From Blastococcus carthaginiensis (GTDB lineage: Bacteria > Actinomycetota > Actinomycetes > Mycobacteriales > Geodermatophilaceae), in contig NZ_JASNFN010000013.1 of NCBI RefSeq assembly GCF_030731085.1, positions 1 through 64,000 on the forward strand: 64,000 nucleotides of DNA, written 5' to 3'. The first letter of the stretch is position 1, and each line of letters begins with the position of its first letter. Both the position numbers and the translations under genes were made by a program. This document shows positions 22,902 to 32,200 of the stretch, one piece after another. The notes beneath the pieces are model-generated. The model was given only the letters and a program-made list of their open reading frames with translations, had not been told where the DNA came from and ran no database searches.

Positions 22902-23572
22902 CCCAGGTGAGCGACGTGGCCCCCGACCCGGCAGCGACGCCACCCCAGTCGGTGCGGCTGGTCAACCTGCCCAACGCGCTCACCGTGCTGCGGCTGGCCG
23001 TGGTCCCCGTCTTCGCCGTCCTCCTGCTGCAGGACGAGAGCCTCGACGACAGCAGCCGCTACTGGGCCACGCTCGTCTTCGGCCTGGCGATCCTCACCGA
23101 CCGCTACGACGGGCTCATCGCCCGGCGGACCGGTCAGGTCACCGAGTTCGGCAAGCTCGCCGACCCGATCGCCGACAAGGCGCTGACCGGCACCGCGCTG
23201 ATCGGGCTCTCCGTGCTCGCCCTGCTGCCCTGGTGGGTCACCGCGGTCATCCTGGTGCGCGAGGTGGGGGTCACCCTGCTGCGCTTCTGGGTCATCCGGG
23301 ACGGCGTCATCGCCGCCAGCCGCGGGGGCAAGGCCAAGACCGTGCTCCAGTCGCTCGCGATCGGCCTGTACATCCTGCCGCTGAGCGGCGCACTCGCGAC
23401 GACCCGCTGGTGGGTCATGGCCGCGGCCGTGCTGCTGACCGTGCTGACCGGTCTGGACTACGTCTACCGCGCCATCACGCTGCGGCAGACCAGCGCCCGC
23501 GCCATGCGCGCGGCCGCTGCGCGCCGGGCGGCGGGCGCCGGCCCCGGAACCCGCCGCGACACCGCGGCCTGA
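22898..23572 (+). CDS. pgsA: CDP-diacylglycerol-glycerol-3-phosphate phosphatidyltransferase
   Basis: The 224-residue integral membrane CDP-alcohol phosphatidyltransferase makes phosphatidylglycerophosphate, the precursor of PG and cardiolipin. The family motif D-x2-DG-x2-AR-x8-G-x3-D-x3-D is complete as DRYDGLIARRTGQVTEFGKL followed by ADPIAD. The first half differs from the common DWLDG (W to R, L to Y). The N-terminal NLPNALTVLRLAVVPVF is typical of PgsA. The GTG at 22898 overlaps the rimO stop; GTG at 22907 is an alternative. Position next to cinA and clgR matches mycobacterial pgsA3. Confidence 0.92.
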   Translation: MTQVSDVAPDPAATPPQSVRLVNLPNALTVLRLAVVPVFAVLLLQDESLDDSSRYWATLVFGLAILTDRYDGLIARRTGQVTEFGKLADPIADKALTGTALIGLSVLALLPWWVTAVILVREVGVTLLRFWVIRDGVIAASRGGKAKTVLQSLAIGLYILPLSGALATTRWWVMAAAVLLTVLTGLDYVYRAITLRQTSARAMRAAAARRAAGAGPGTRRDTAA

Positions 23573-24099
23573 TGGCGGACCCGGTCGCCGGGCCGGCGCT
23601 CGAGGCGCTCGCCGGTGAGGTGCACCGGGCGCTGCTGGCCCGCGGCGCGACCGTGGCGGCCGCCGAGTCGCTCACCGCGGGACTCCTCTGCGCCACGCTC
23701 GCCTCGGTGCCCGGCGCCAGCGCCACGCTGCGCGGGGGTGCCGTCGTCTACGCCACCGACCTGAAGACCGCGCTCGCCGGGGTGCCCGCCGACCTGCTCG
23801 CCGCCCACGGGCCGGTGAGCCCGCAGACGGCGGCGGCGCTGGCCGAGGGGATCCGCACCCGGTGCTCGGCGTCCTTCGGCGTGGGGCTCACCGGTGTCGC
23901 CGGCCCCGACCCCGTCGACGGGCACGGCCCCGGCACGGTCTACCTCGGCCTCAGCGACGGGCAGCGCACCGACGTCGTCCGGCTGGACCTCCCGGGTGAC
24001 CGCGCCGCCGTGCGCTCCGGCGCGGTGGCCAGCGCGTTCGCCGCGCTCCGGGACCGCCTCGACGGGAACGCCCACCCGGGTGACGGCGTTACGCCATGA
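23572..24099 (+). CDS. cinA: CinA C-terminal domain / nicotinamide-nucleotide amidase
   Basis: The 175-residue protein equals the C-terminal CinA domain (PncC), which deamidates NMN to NaMN. Motifs are VAAAESLTAGLLCATLASVPGAS at the N-terminus, GGAVVYATDLKTALAGV, and GLTGVAGPDPVDGHGPGTVYLGL. The N-terminal MoCF/COG1058 domain of long CinA is absent, as in other actinobacteria. The ATG overlaps the pgsA stop as TGATG. Confidence 0.92.
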   Translation: MADPVAGPALEALAGEVHRALLARGATVAAAESLTAGLLCATLASVPGASATLRGGAVVYATDLKTALAGVPADLLAAHGPVSPQTAAALAEGIRTRCSASFGVGLTGVAGPDPVDGHGPGTVYLGLSDGQRTDVVRLDLPGDRAAVRSGAVASAFAALRDRLDGNAHPGDGVTP

Positions 24100-24205
24100 G
24101 CGGACTCGGCCCCGTCGCTGAGCTGACAGCGCGCGCGCCGCGTACCGTGAGCGCACGGTGCCCGATGGCACCGCCGCTTCCCCGCTCGCAGGACAGGAGA
24201 CGGCC

Positions 24206-24610
24206 ATGACGCTGCTGCGCACCCAGCTCGGGAACACCCTGCGCGGCCACCGGCTGCGTCAGCACCGCACGTTGCGCGACGTCTCCGGTGCCGCCCGCGT
24301 CAGCCTCGGCTACCTCTCCGAGGTGGAGCGGGGGCAGAAGGAGGCCTCCTCGGAGCTGCTCGCCTCCATCTGCGACGCCCTCGAGGTGGAGCTGGCCGAC
24401 CTGCTCGCCGAGGTGAGCCTCGAGCTGCGTGGTGCCGGAGCCGGTGCGGACGTCCGCCCGCTGGCGAGCTCCGGCGAGGCCGCGGCCACCGCCGAGACCG
24501 CGGCGGCGCCGCAGCCGTCCGACGCGGCGGCCGAGCCCGCGCTGGCCCTCGTCGGTGCCGCGCAGGGGCGCACCGCCCGACGGCGCGACGCGGTGTCGCT
24601 CGCCGCCTGA
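24206..24610 (+). CDS. clgR: ClgR-type XRE transcriptional regulator
   Basis: The 134-residue regulator has an N-terminal helix-turn-helix: LGNTLRGHRLRQHRTLRDVSGAARVSLGYLSEVERGQKEASSELL, which is nearly diagnostic of ClgR. In actinobacteria ClgR activates clp protease genes and, in mycobacteria, the adjacent pspA. The C-terminal half is an alanine-rich tail without a recognised domain. ATG at 24206 follows an AGGAGA ribosome site; an earlier in-frame start at 24158 lacks one. pspA lies 2.1 kb downstream here instead of adjacent, separated by three genes. Confidence 0.92.
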   Translation: MTLLRTQLGNTLRGHRLRQHRTLRDVSGAARVSLGYLSEVERGQKEASSELLASICDALEVELADLLAEVSLELRGAGAGADVRPLASSGEAAATAETAAAPQPSDAAAEPALALVGAAQGRTARRRDAVSLAA

Positions 24611-24623
24611 GGCCCTTCGCGGC

Positions 24624-25115
24624 GTGAACCGCACCCGGGCGGAGCTCCTCGCGGGCGCTGCCCGGGCCTTCGCGGCCGAGGGGCTCCGGCGCACCACCAT
24701 GCAATCGGTCGCGGCCGCGGCCGGGGTCGCCAAGGCCACGCTCTACAACTACTTCCGCACCAAGGACGAGGTGGCGCGGGCCCTGCTGGCGGCGGAGCTG
24801 CAGCGGCTCACCGGCCTCACCGCGGCCCTGCCTCCCGCCGAGGGGCTCGCCGCGCTCGCCGACGAGCTCGGCACCCATCCGGTGCTGCGCCGGCTCGCCG
24901 GCACCGAGCCGGACCGGCTGCTCGGGCTGCTGGCGCCGGACGCCGAGGCGTGGGCCGAGCTCACCGGGCGGCTGGCTGCGGTGCTCGGCACCGACGACGA
25001 CGGGGCGCAGCTGGCCGGGCGGTGGCTCCTCGGCGTGGTGCTGCAGCCGGGGCTCACCACGCAGCGGCGCCGGCAGGCGGCGCTGCTGGCTCAGCTCCTG
25101 GGATCCGCCGGCTGA
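24624..25115 (+). CDS. TetR family transcriptional regulator
   Basis: This short 163-residue TetR-type regulator has the DNA-binding domain TRAELLAGAARAFAAEGLRR and SVAAAAGVAKATLYNYFRTK, with the canonical TLYNYF recognition helix. The ligand domain is short and alanine/leucine-rich; the ligand is unknown. The GTG at 24624 lies 13 bp after clgR, so it may be read from the clgR promoter. It converges on the GNAT gene with a 25-bp overlap. Confidence 0.85.
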   Translation: MNRTRAELLAGAARAFAAEGLRRTTMQSVAAAAGVAKATLYNYFRTKDEVARALLAAELQRLTGLTAALPPAEGLAALADELGTHPVLRRLAGTEPDRLLGLLAPDAEAWAELTGRLAAVLGTDDDGAQLAGRWLLGVVLQPGLTTQRRRQAALLAQLLGSAG

Positions 25116-25609
25116 ACCGGGGGCGCCAGCGGCAGGCGGCGGGTGAGCACCACCCGGTCGGCTCCGGGTCCGGCGTGGCCGGGGGAGGGGGCCGGGGAGG
25201 CTCCGAGATGGGCGGCGAGCGCGGCGGCGCCGGTGTCCCCGGGCAGGGCGACCGCCTGCGCGGCCCGGGCCCCCACCCCGGCCGCGAGGGCCGCGAAGCG
25301 CTCCAGCAGCCGGGTCGCGACCCCGCGGCCGCGCCAGGCCGGGTGGACCGCGACGGCCTGGACGACGGCGAGCCGGTCGGCGCTCACCACGCCGAGCAGG
25401 TAGCCGGCGTCCTCCTCGTCCGGGGTGAGGGCGACCGCGCCGAAGCCGCCGAGCTGGTGGAAGAACACCGGGTCGTGCAGCGCCGCGACGGCGTCGTCGT
25501 CGAGCGGCGAGCCAGCCCAGAACTCGGTGCGCCGGGCGAGCAGCCGGCCGCGCAGGGCACCGGCGGAGAGCTCCTCGAAGCCGACCAACCGGAGGGCGCC
25601 GGCGGTCAC
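25091..25609 (-). CDS. GNAT family N-acetyltransferase
   Basis: The 172-residue GNAT protein has the acetyl-CoA pyrophosphate-binding segment VQAVAVHPAWRGRGVATRLL near residue 90. An AALAAHLGA-type C-terminal motif is followed by a proline-rich tail. The GTG at 25609 overlaps the PfkB stop (GTGA), so it is translated after the sugar kinase on one transcript. The substrate is unknown. Confidence 0.82.
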   Translation of the reverse strand: MTAGALRLVGFEELSAGALRGRLLARRTEFWAGSPLDDDAVAALHDPVFFHQLGGFGAVALTPDEEDAGYLLGVVSADRLAVVQAVAVHPAWRGRGVATRLLERFAALAAGVGARAAQAVALPGDTGAAALAAHLGASPAPSPGHAGPGADRVVLTRRLPLAPPVQPADPRS

Positions 25610-26613
25610 CGGTCGCCCCGCGCCGCCGCCAGCTCGGCCCGGGTGGGGGGATCGGCGCCGACCCGGGCGCAGTTGACCGCGGCCACGAGGGCGGCGTCCT
25701 CCACCAGCGGCAGCAGCTGGTAGTCCGCGGCGGCGCCCAGGGCGGTCCTCGTGGCGAGCCCCGCACCCAGCAGGCCGGTCAGCAGCCCGGCGGCCAGGGA
25801 GTCACCGGCCCCGACGGTGTCGACCACCGGCACGCGGGGGATCTCCCGGCGCAGCACGGGCCGGCCGGGACGGGCGATGCGCAGCGGCGCGCCGCCGTCG
25901 GTGAGGACCACCAGCGCCGGCCCGCGCTCCGCCCAGCGGCGTGCCGCCTCGTCCAGGTCGGTGGTGCCGGGTTCCAGCCAGGCCAGGTCCTCGGCGCTGA
26001 CCTTCACGACGTCGGCCTGCCGGACGAGCTCGTCCAGGCGGCCGGTCACGGCGGCCCGGTCGTTGCCGAGCGAGGCGCCGACGGGGCCCTCGGCCAGCAT
26101 CGGGCGGATGTTCGGGTCGACGCTGATCAGGGCCCGGCCCGCCAGCCGGTGGACCAGCCGGGCGATCGCCCCGCTCCCCGGCTCGGTCCAGCTGGAGATG
26201 GAGCCGACGTGGAGCACGCCCACTGCCTCGGGCAGCACCTCGTCCAGCTCCTCGTCGGTCCACTGCCAGTCGGCGGCGCCGAGCACGTGGAAGCCGTAGT
26301 CGGGGGAGCCGTCGGCGCCGACGCCGACCACGGCCAGGCTGACCGGCTCGGCGGCGTCGACGAAACCGGCCGTGTCGACGCCGGCCAGCTCGGCGTGCCG
26401 GCGCAGGTCGGCGGCCAGCGGGCCGGTGCCCAGCCGGGCGAGCAGCCGCACCGGGGCCCCGAGGCGGGCGGCGGCGACGGCGACGTTGAGCGCGTTGCCG
26501 CCGGGGCGGGCCACGTAGTGCGGCGCGGTGCTGCCGTCGGTGGCCCCGGGGACGGGCAGCAGGTCGACCACGAGCTCGCCGAGGACGCAGAGGACGGGCG
26601 TGGCAGGCGGCAC
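25606..26613 (-). CDS. PfkB family carbohydrate kinase
   Basis: The 335-residue ribokinase/fructokinase-like kinase starts LCVLGELVVDLLPVPG. It has the first PfkB signature GGNALNVAVAAARLGAPVRLLARLG, ISVDPNIRPML, and the ATP/anion-hole signature DTVGAGDSLAAGLLTG near 260 with the catalytic aspartate. Arrangement and the DPNIRP segment fit fructokinase or a related hexose kinase, but the sugar cannot be fixed from sequence. The GTG at 26613 was chosen because TAGTGT lies seven bases upstream (leaderless). It diverges from pspA by 118 bp. Confidence 0.9.
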   Translation of the reverse strand: MPPATPVLCVLGELVVDLLPVPGATDGSTAPHYVARPGGNALNVAVAAARLGAPVRLLARLGTGPLAADLRRHAELAGVDTAGFVDAAEPVSLAVVGVGADGSPDYGFHVLGAADWQWTDEELDEVLPEAVGVLHVGSISSWTEPGSGAIARLVHRLAGRALISVDPNIRPMLAEGPVGASLGNDRAAVTGRLDELVRQADVVKVSAEDLAWLEPGTTDLDEAARRWAERGPALVVLTDGGAPLRIARPGRPVLRREIPRVPVVDTVGAGDSLAAGLLTGLLGAGLATRTALGAAADYQLLPLVEDAALVAAVNCARVGADPPTRAELAAARGDR

Positions 26614-26620
26614 GCCCGGC

Positions 26621-26626
26621 ACACTA
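26621..26626 (-). promoter_or_regulatory. Leaderless -10 element of PfkB kinase gene
   Basis: TAGTGT on the minus strand ends seven bases before the GTG at 26613. It decides between this start and an in-frame GTG four codons upstream. Confidence 0.6.
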
Positions 26627-26731
26627 GCCGCGGCGCGGACGGCCCGCGTCGGTTGCCGAGGGTGATCACCTGGGACGATGCTGGGGACGAGCATCGCCGG
26701 GCCGGCGACCGCGCCGGAGCAGGAGGACCCC

Positions 26732-27571
26732 ATGCCCAACCCGTTCGTGAAGCTGTGGAAGTACCTCACCGCTTCGGCCAACGCCCAGATCGACCAGCGG
26801 GCCGACCCGAAGATCCAGATCGCGCAGGCGATCGAGGCCGAGCAGCAGCGGCACCAGTCGCTGGCGAACCAGGCCGCCGCCGTGCTGGGCAACCAGCGGC
26901 AGCTGGAGATGCGGCTGAACCGGCAGCTGAGCGAGGTCGAGAAGCTGCAGTCCTCCGCCCGCCAGGCGCTCGTGCTGGCCGACCAGACGCGGGCCAAGGG
27001 GGACGCGGCGAAGGCGTCCGAGTACGAGCAGGCCGCGCAGGCGTTCGCCACCCAGCTGGTGGCCGCCGAGCAGTCGATGGAGGACCTCAAGCGCAGCCAC
27101 GACGAGGCGCTGCAGGCCGCCGAGCAGGCGCGCGGCGCGGTGGAGCAGTCCCGCATGCGGCTGCAGACGACGCTGGCCGAGCGCACCAAGCTGATGAGCC
27201 AGCTGGAGCAGGCGAAGATGCAGGAGCACGTCGCCGCCTCCATGAAGCAGGTCAACGAGCTCTCCGCGCCGGGCAACACCCCGAGCCTGGGCGAGGTGCG
27301 CGACAAGATCGAGGCGCGCTACGCCAACGCGCTCGGCCAGGCCGAGCTGGCGCAGTCCTCGGTCGAGGGCCGCATGCTCGAGGTGCAGAAGGCGACGCTC
27401 GACGTGGCCGGCGCCTCGCGGCTGGACCAGATCCGCGCATCGATGGGCGGGGCGGGCACGCCGGCCGTCGAGGGCAGCGGTGCGGCGGGCGCGATCGAGC
27501 AGGGGACGCCGGCACCGGAGCAGGCCACCCAGCCCCAGGCCCAGCCCGCGGAGCGGCCCGACCCGGCCTGA
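26732..27571 (+). CDS. pspA: PspA/IM30 family envelope-stress protein
   Basis: The 279-residue PspA homologue (ESCRT-III-like) supports membrane integrity under envelope stress. The N-terminus PNPFVKLWKYLTASANAQID is the membrane-binding helix. Residues about 25-220 form a long coiled coil with ADPKIQIAQAIEAEQQRHQ, typical of the mycobacterial 35-kDa antigen (Rv2744c type). The tail is alanine/proline/glutamine-rich. ATG at 26732 has an AGGAGGA ribosome site; an upstream ATG does not. Regulation by ClgR, as in mycobacteria, is inferred; I could not see a clear ClgR operator by eye. Confidence 0.93.
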   Translation: MPNPFVKLWKYLTASANAQIDQRADPKIQIAQAIEAEQQRHQSLANQAAAVLGNQRQLEMRLNRQLSEVEKLQSSARQALVLADQTRAKGDAAKASEYEQAAQAFATQLVAAEQSMEDLKRSHDEALQAAEQARGAVEQSRMRLQTTLAERTKLMSQLEQAKMQEHVAASMKQVNELSAPGNTPSLGEVRDKIEARYANALGQAELAQSSVEGRMLEVQKATLDVAGASRLDQIRASMGGAGTPAVEGSGAAGAIEQGTPAPEQATQPQAQPAERPDPA

Positions 27572-27615
27572 CCGGGTCGACCCCCCTCGGACCCGCCTGA
27601 CGCGGCGACTCCTCT

Positions 27616-27645
27616 GCCCCGCCGCCCCTGCCCGGGCGGCGGGGC
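27616..27645. terminator. Bidirectional terminator between pspA and nei-type gene
   Basis: A 12-bp stem GCCCCGCCGCCC / GGGCGGCGGGGC with a 6-nt loop lies between two convergent genes. Confidence 0.85.
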
Positions 27646-27654
27646 GGAGGGCGT

Positions 27655-28512
27655 TCAGCCGGGCGTGGCGATCGGTCGCGGCCGGCCCGGTTCGCCGGTG
27701 CGCGCCGTCGGGGCGATGGGGGAGTCCGCCACCTGGCACCGCGGGCACCAGTAGGTGACCCGCTCCTGCAGGTGCGGCCCCTGGTCGCCCATGAGGATCG
27801 GCGTCCCGCAGCGCCGGCACGGCTTGCCCTTCCGCCCGTAGACCCAGTGGTCCTGGCCGCGGCGCAGGTCGCCGGTGGTGCTCTGCTCGGGGTGCTCGAG
27901 GTTCGCGCGCATGAGCCGCTGGGCCCGTTCCAGCAGCGGCGCCAGCCGGCCGTCGGCGTCGGCCACCCGCGCCCAGGGGTGCAGGCCGAGCAGGAACAGC
28001 GACTCGACCTTGTAGAGGTTGCCGATCCCGGCCACGTTGCGCTGGTCGAGGATCGCGACGCCCACCTGCTCGCCGGGGAGGGCGCGGATCCGGCGCAGCG
28101 CCTCGTCGAGGTCCCAGTCGGGGCCCAGGATATCGGGGCCGAGGTGGCCGACGAGCCGGTCCTCCTCGGCCGTCGGGACGAGGTCGACGTCGTGCAACCG
28201 GTAGCCGACGCACTCCCACTCGTCGGTGGCCAGGACGACCCGGACGTCGTAGCCGGGGCCGCCCCGCCAGCGGGCGCCGGGCCGGTAGATGTGCCAGCTG
28301 CCGTCCATCCGGAAGTGGGTGCGCAGCGTGCGCCCGTCGGCGAGCCGGACCAGCAGGTGCTTGCCGCGGGGGACCACCTCGGTGACCGCGGCGCCGGCGA
28401 GGTCCAGGGCGGCCAGCTGGGGAAGCCGGAACTCGCCGCGGCGCAGCGTGCCGCCGGCGAGCGCGGTGTTCATCCGCTTCGCCGCCAGCCAGACGGTGTC
28501 TCCCTCGGGCAC
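27655..28512 (-). CDS. nei: Fpg/Nei family DNA glycosylase (endonuclease VIII-like)
   Basis: The 285-residue bifunctional glycosylase/AP lyase removes oxidised pyrimidines. The family requires Pro2-Glu3 after Met1, seen as V(M)PEGDTVWLAAKRM, so the GTG at 28512 is the true start although an ATG exists three codons upstream. The helix-two-turn-helix is VAILDQRNVAGIGNLYKVESLF. The C-terminal zinc finger is CRRCGTP ... YWCPRCQ. Sequence GDTVW marks the Nei rather than Fpg branch. In mycobacteria nei2 lies next to lhr; here lhr is the next minus-strand gene but one. Confidence 0.93.
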   Translation of the reverse strand: MPEGDTVWLAAKRMNTALAGGTLRRGEFRLPQLAALDLAGAAVTEVVPRGKHLLVRLADGRTLRTHFRMDGSWHIYRPGARWRGGPGYDVRVVLATDEWECVGYRLHDVDLVPTAEEDRLVGHLGPDILGPDWDLDEALRRIRALPGEQVGVAILDQRNVAGIGNLYKVESLFLLGLHPWARVADADGRLAPLLERAQRLMRANLEHPEQSTTGDLRRGQDHWVYGRKGKPCRRCGTPILMGDQGPHLQERVTYWCPRCQVADSPIAPTARTGEPGRPRPIATPG

Positions 28513-28609
28513 GCCGACCATGATCCCCGGCGGCGCGCCGACCTGCCCCCTGGGTGTGAGAGGTCCGACAACCGGGAAGGCGCCCGCCGCCCGGCGCGCT
28601 GCTCCGTCC

Positions 28610-29194
28610 GTGAGCGTGCCCCTGCGACTGCGCACCCGGCTCGGGAGCGCCCCCACCGCCCCCGACCACCAGCCGGTCACCGTCACCGTCGCCCGCGTGG
28701 TGCGGCCCGACCGGCGGGCGGCGTTCGAGCGGGCGGCCGGCGCGGTGCTGGCCGAGGCGGCGAACTACCCGGGAAACCTGGGGGCATCGCTGCTCCACCC
28801 GGGCGAGGGCAGCTCCGAGTACCACCTGGTCTACCGCTTCGCCGACGCCGATGCGCTCGCCGCGTGGGAGCGCTCGCCGGAGCGGCAGGCGTTCCTCGCG
28901 CGGCTGCCGGAGATGGTCGAGGACGAGCGGGTCGCGCGGGCGGTGGGGCTGGAGAGCTTCTTCGCCGTCCCGCCCCGGCCGGGGCCGGCCTGGCGCAGCT
29001 GGCTGCTCACCGTCGCCGTCGTCCTGGCGTTCACCTCGAGCTTCCAGCTGCTCGCGCTGCCCCTCGTCGAGGGCTGGCCCTGGCCGCTGCGGCTGCTGCT
29101 CTCGGCCGTCTACGTCGTCACCGCGCTGCGCCTGCTCATGCCCCGGCTGAGCCGCTGGTGCGCCCCGTGGCTGCAGGGCTCCCGGCGCCGCTGA
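28610..29194 (+). CDS. ABM-domain membrane protein
   Basis: The 194-residue protein has an antibiotic-biosynthesis-monooxygenase-like ferredoxin fold (about residues 25-115: VTVTVARVVRPDRRAAFERA ... AANYPGNLGASLLHPG). Two transmembrane helices follow (about 125-170: SWLLTVAVVLAFTSSFQLLALP and LRLLLSAVYVVTALRLLMP). The combination occurs in a family of membrane-anchored ABM proteins of unknown role. The GTG at 28610 is divergent from the glycosylase gene by 97 bp; its 3' end meets lhr 11 bp away. Confidence 0.82.
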   Translation: MSVPLRLRTRLGSAPTAPDHQPVTVTVARVVRPDRRAAFERAAGAVLAEAANYPGNLGASLLHPGEGSSEYHLVYRFADADALAAWERSPERQAFLARLPEMVEDERVARAVGLESFFAVPPRPGPAWRSWLLTVAVVLAFTSSFQLLALPLVEGWPWPLRLLLSAVYVVTALRLLMPRLSRWCAPWLQGSRRR

Positions 29195-29205
29195 CCCTGG
29201 GCTGA

Positions 29206-32200
29206 TCAGCCCCGCAGGCGCAGGCCCCGGGGGGTGGCGGCGAACCCGGCCGCCTGCAGCGCGTTGCTGAGCGGCGTCGACTCGTGCACCGAGGCGCCGT
29301 CGGCCTTCTGCACCACCATGCGGCCGAGCGCGCCGGCCGACACCGCCCCGGACAGCGCCGTCGCCGCTTCCTTGAGCACCTGCTCGTCCTCGGTCCACGA
29401 CAGCAGCGTCTTGCCGCCGCGCTCGACGTAGAGCACCAGGTCGCCGTCGACCAGGACGACCAGCGCGCCCGCCTTGCGCCCGGCCCGGTGCCCCGACTTC
29501 CGGCCGCCGCCGGTGCCCTCGCCGAGGTCGACGGCGGCGTCCTCGCTCCCGGGCCGCTCCGGCCACGGCAGCGCGGCCCCGTAGACGTTGGCCGGGTCGG
29601 TCGCGGCCAGCACGACGGCGCCCGCCGGCACCCGGTCGGGCGAGGCGAAGCTGCGCAGCCGGTCGACCGAGCCCGGGGTGCCGAACTGGGCCGCGCCGAG
29701 GGTCTCGACGAAGTAGCCGCGGCGGGCACGGCCGTTCTCCTCGAACGCGCGCAGCACCGGGTAGACGGCGGAGAAGCCACCGGCCACCTGCTCGGCCATG
29801 ACCGCGCCCCGGGTCAGCACGCCGTGCCGCTCCAGCAGCGCCTCGGCGCGCGCGGTGGTGCGCCGGGTGGCGTTGGCCTCCCGGCCGGGGAGCCGCGACC
29901 AGCGCCCGGCCACCGTGGGCGGCCCGCTGCGCGTGGGCATGGCGGCGCGGCTCAGCCGCGGGCGCCCGTACCGGCTGCGGGTGACCCGCGGGGCGGCCGC
30001 CCGCTTGTGGGTGCCGCCGCCACCGAGCCGGGTGCGCAGCGGGGCCAGGGTGTCGTTGGTCAGCGCGCCGGACCACACCAGGTCCCAGACCAGGTCGGCC
30101 AGGGCGGCGTCGTCGGTGGCGCCGAGGGCGTCGGAGAGGCCGCGGAAGAACATCGCCTGGCCGCCCGCGAGCAGGTCGAGCACGGGCTGCCCCTCCCCGG
30201 CGACCTCCAGCTGCTCGGGCAGCAGCAGCGGCGCGAGATCCGCGGGCACCAGGCTGATCCAGCCGTCCCCGCCGGGCAGGCCGCCGGCGCCGGCCCACAG
30301 CACCTCACCGGCGCTGGTCAGCTCGTCGAGCATCGCGGGGGAGTAGTCGCGGACCCGGGCCGGCAGCACCAGCGACTCCAGGGCGCTGGCGGGCACGAGG
30401 GCCCCGGCGAGCTGCTCGACGACCGCGAGAACGCCGTCGGCACCGCGGAGCCGGCTGCCCACCGCCTGCCAGGACGGGGTGAAGCGGGCGAGCGTGCCCG
30501 TGGGCACCGGCTCGACCTCCTGGCGCAGCCTGGCCAGGCTGCGCCGGCGGACGGAGCGCAGCACCTCGGCGTCGCACCACTCCTGGCCGGTGCCGCCGGG
30601 GCGGAACTCGCCGGAGACGAGGCGGCCGGTGGCGGTGAGCCGCTGGACCGTCGCGGTGACCACGGCGACACCCAGCCCGAGCCGGGTGGCGGCCTCGGCC
30701 GGCTGGAAGGGGCCGTGGGTGCGCGCGTAGCGGCCGACGAGGTCGCCCAGCGGGTCGGCGACGGGCTCGGTGAAGACCTCGGGCACCCCGACGGGCAGCG
30801 CCGTGCCCAGCGCGTCGCGGAGCCGGCCGGCGTCCTCGATGGCGACGAAGCGCTCCTCGCCGGCGATGCGGACCACCAGCGCGCGCCGGGCGGCGACCAG
30901 CTCGTCGAGCCACTCCTGCGGCACCCCGCGGCGCGCGGCCTCGACCGCGGTGAGGTCACCGACCACCCGGAGCAGGTCGCCGGCGCCGTCGACGTCGCGC
31001 GGGTGCCGTGGCTGGGGGAGTCGCTGCAGCTCCGCCTCGATCTCGGTGATCGCCTCGGCGTCGAGCAGCTCGCGCAGCTCCGAGCGGCCGAGCAGCTCGG
31101 CGAGCAGGCCGGTGTCGAGCGCGAGCGCCTGGGCGCGGCGCTCGGCCAGCGGGGCGTCGCCCTCGTAGAGGAACTGGCCGACGTAGCCGAACAGCAGCGA
31201 CTGGGCGAAGGGTGAGGCGGCTTGCGTCTGCACGTCGACGACCCGCACCCGGCGGGCCCGCACGTCGCGCATCAGCTCGATCAGCCCGGGCACGTCGTAG
31301 ACGTCCTGCAGCACCTCGCGGGCCGCCTCGAGCGTGATCGGGAACGAGGAGAACTCGCTGGCCACGCCCAGCAGCTGGGCGGCGCGCTGGCGCTGCTGCC
31401 ACAGCGGGGTGCGGCGGCGGGGATCACGCCGGGGGAGGAGCAACGCTCGGGCGGCGCACTCGCGGAACCGGCTGGCGAACAGGGCCGAGCTGCCGACCTC
31501 GGCGGTGACCTCGCGTTCGACGTCGTCGGGGTCGAGGACGGCCAGATCGCCCTCCGGCGGCTCGCCGGTCGTGTCGGGCAGCCGCAGCACGATGCCGTCG
31601 TCGGAGTGCATGGAGGCGACGTCGACGCCGTAGCGTTCCCGCAGCCGGGCGGCGAGCACCAGCGCCCACGGGGCGTTGACCTGGGCGCCGAAGGGGGAGT
31701 GGACGACCAGCCGCCAGTCGCCCAGCTCGTCGCGGAAGCGCTCGACCAGCAGCGTCCGGTCGTCGGGGAGGTGGCCGGTCGCCGCCTTCTGCTCGGCGAG
31801 GTACGCGGCCAGGTTCGCCGCGCCCCACTCGTCGAGGCCGGCGGCGCGCGCCCGCTCCAGGCCGGCCTCCGGCGTCGCCGACCCGACCTCGCGCAGGAAG
31901 GCGCCGAGCGCGCGACCGAGCTCCAGCGGCCGGCCGGGGGCGTCGCCGTGCCAGAACGGCATCTTCCCCGGCTGGCCGGGCGCGGGGGTGACCAGCACGC
32001 GGTCGTGGGTGATCTCCTCGATCCGCCAGGACGAGGAGCCCAGGAGGAAGACGTCGCCGGTCCGCGACTCGTAGACCATCTCCTCGTCCAACTCGCCGAC
32101 GCGGCGGCCGCCGGTGCCCTCGCCCCCGACGAGGAAGACGCCGAACAGGCCGCGGTCGGGGATGGTGCCGCCGCTGGTGACGGCCAGCCGCTGGGCGCCG

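Noticed and set aside
22898..23572. pgsA as phosphatidylinositol phosphate synthase
   Set aside because: The N-terminal NLPNALTVLRL and the clgR/cinA context fit PgsA better.
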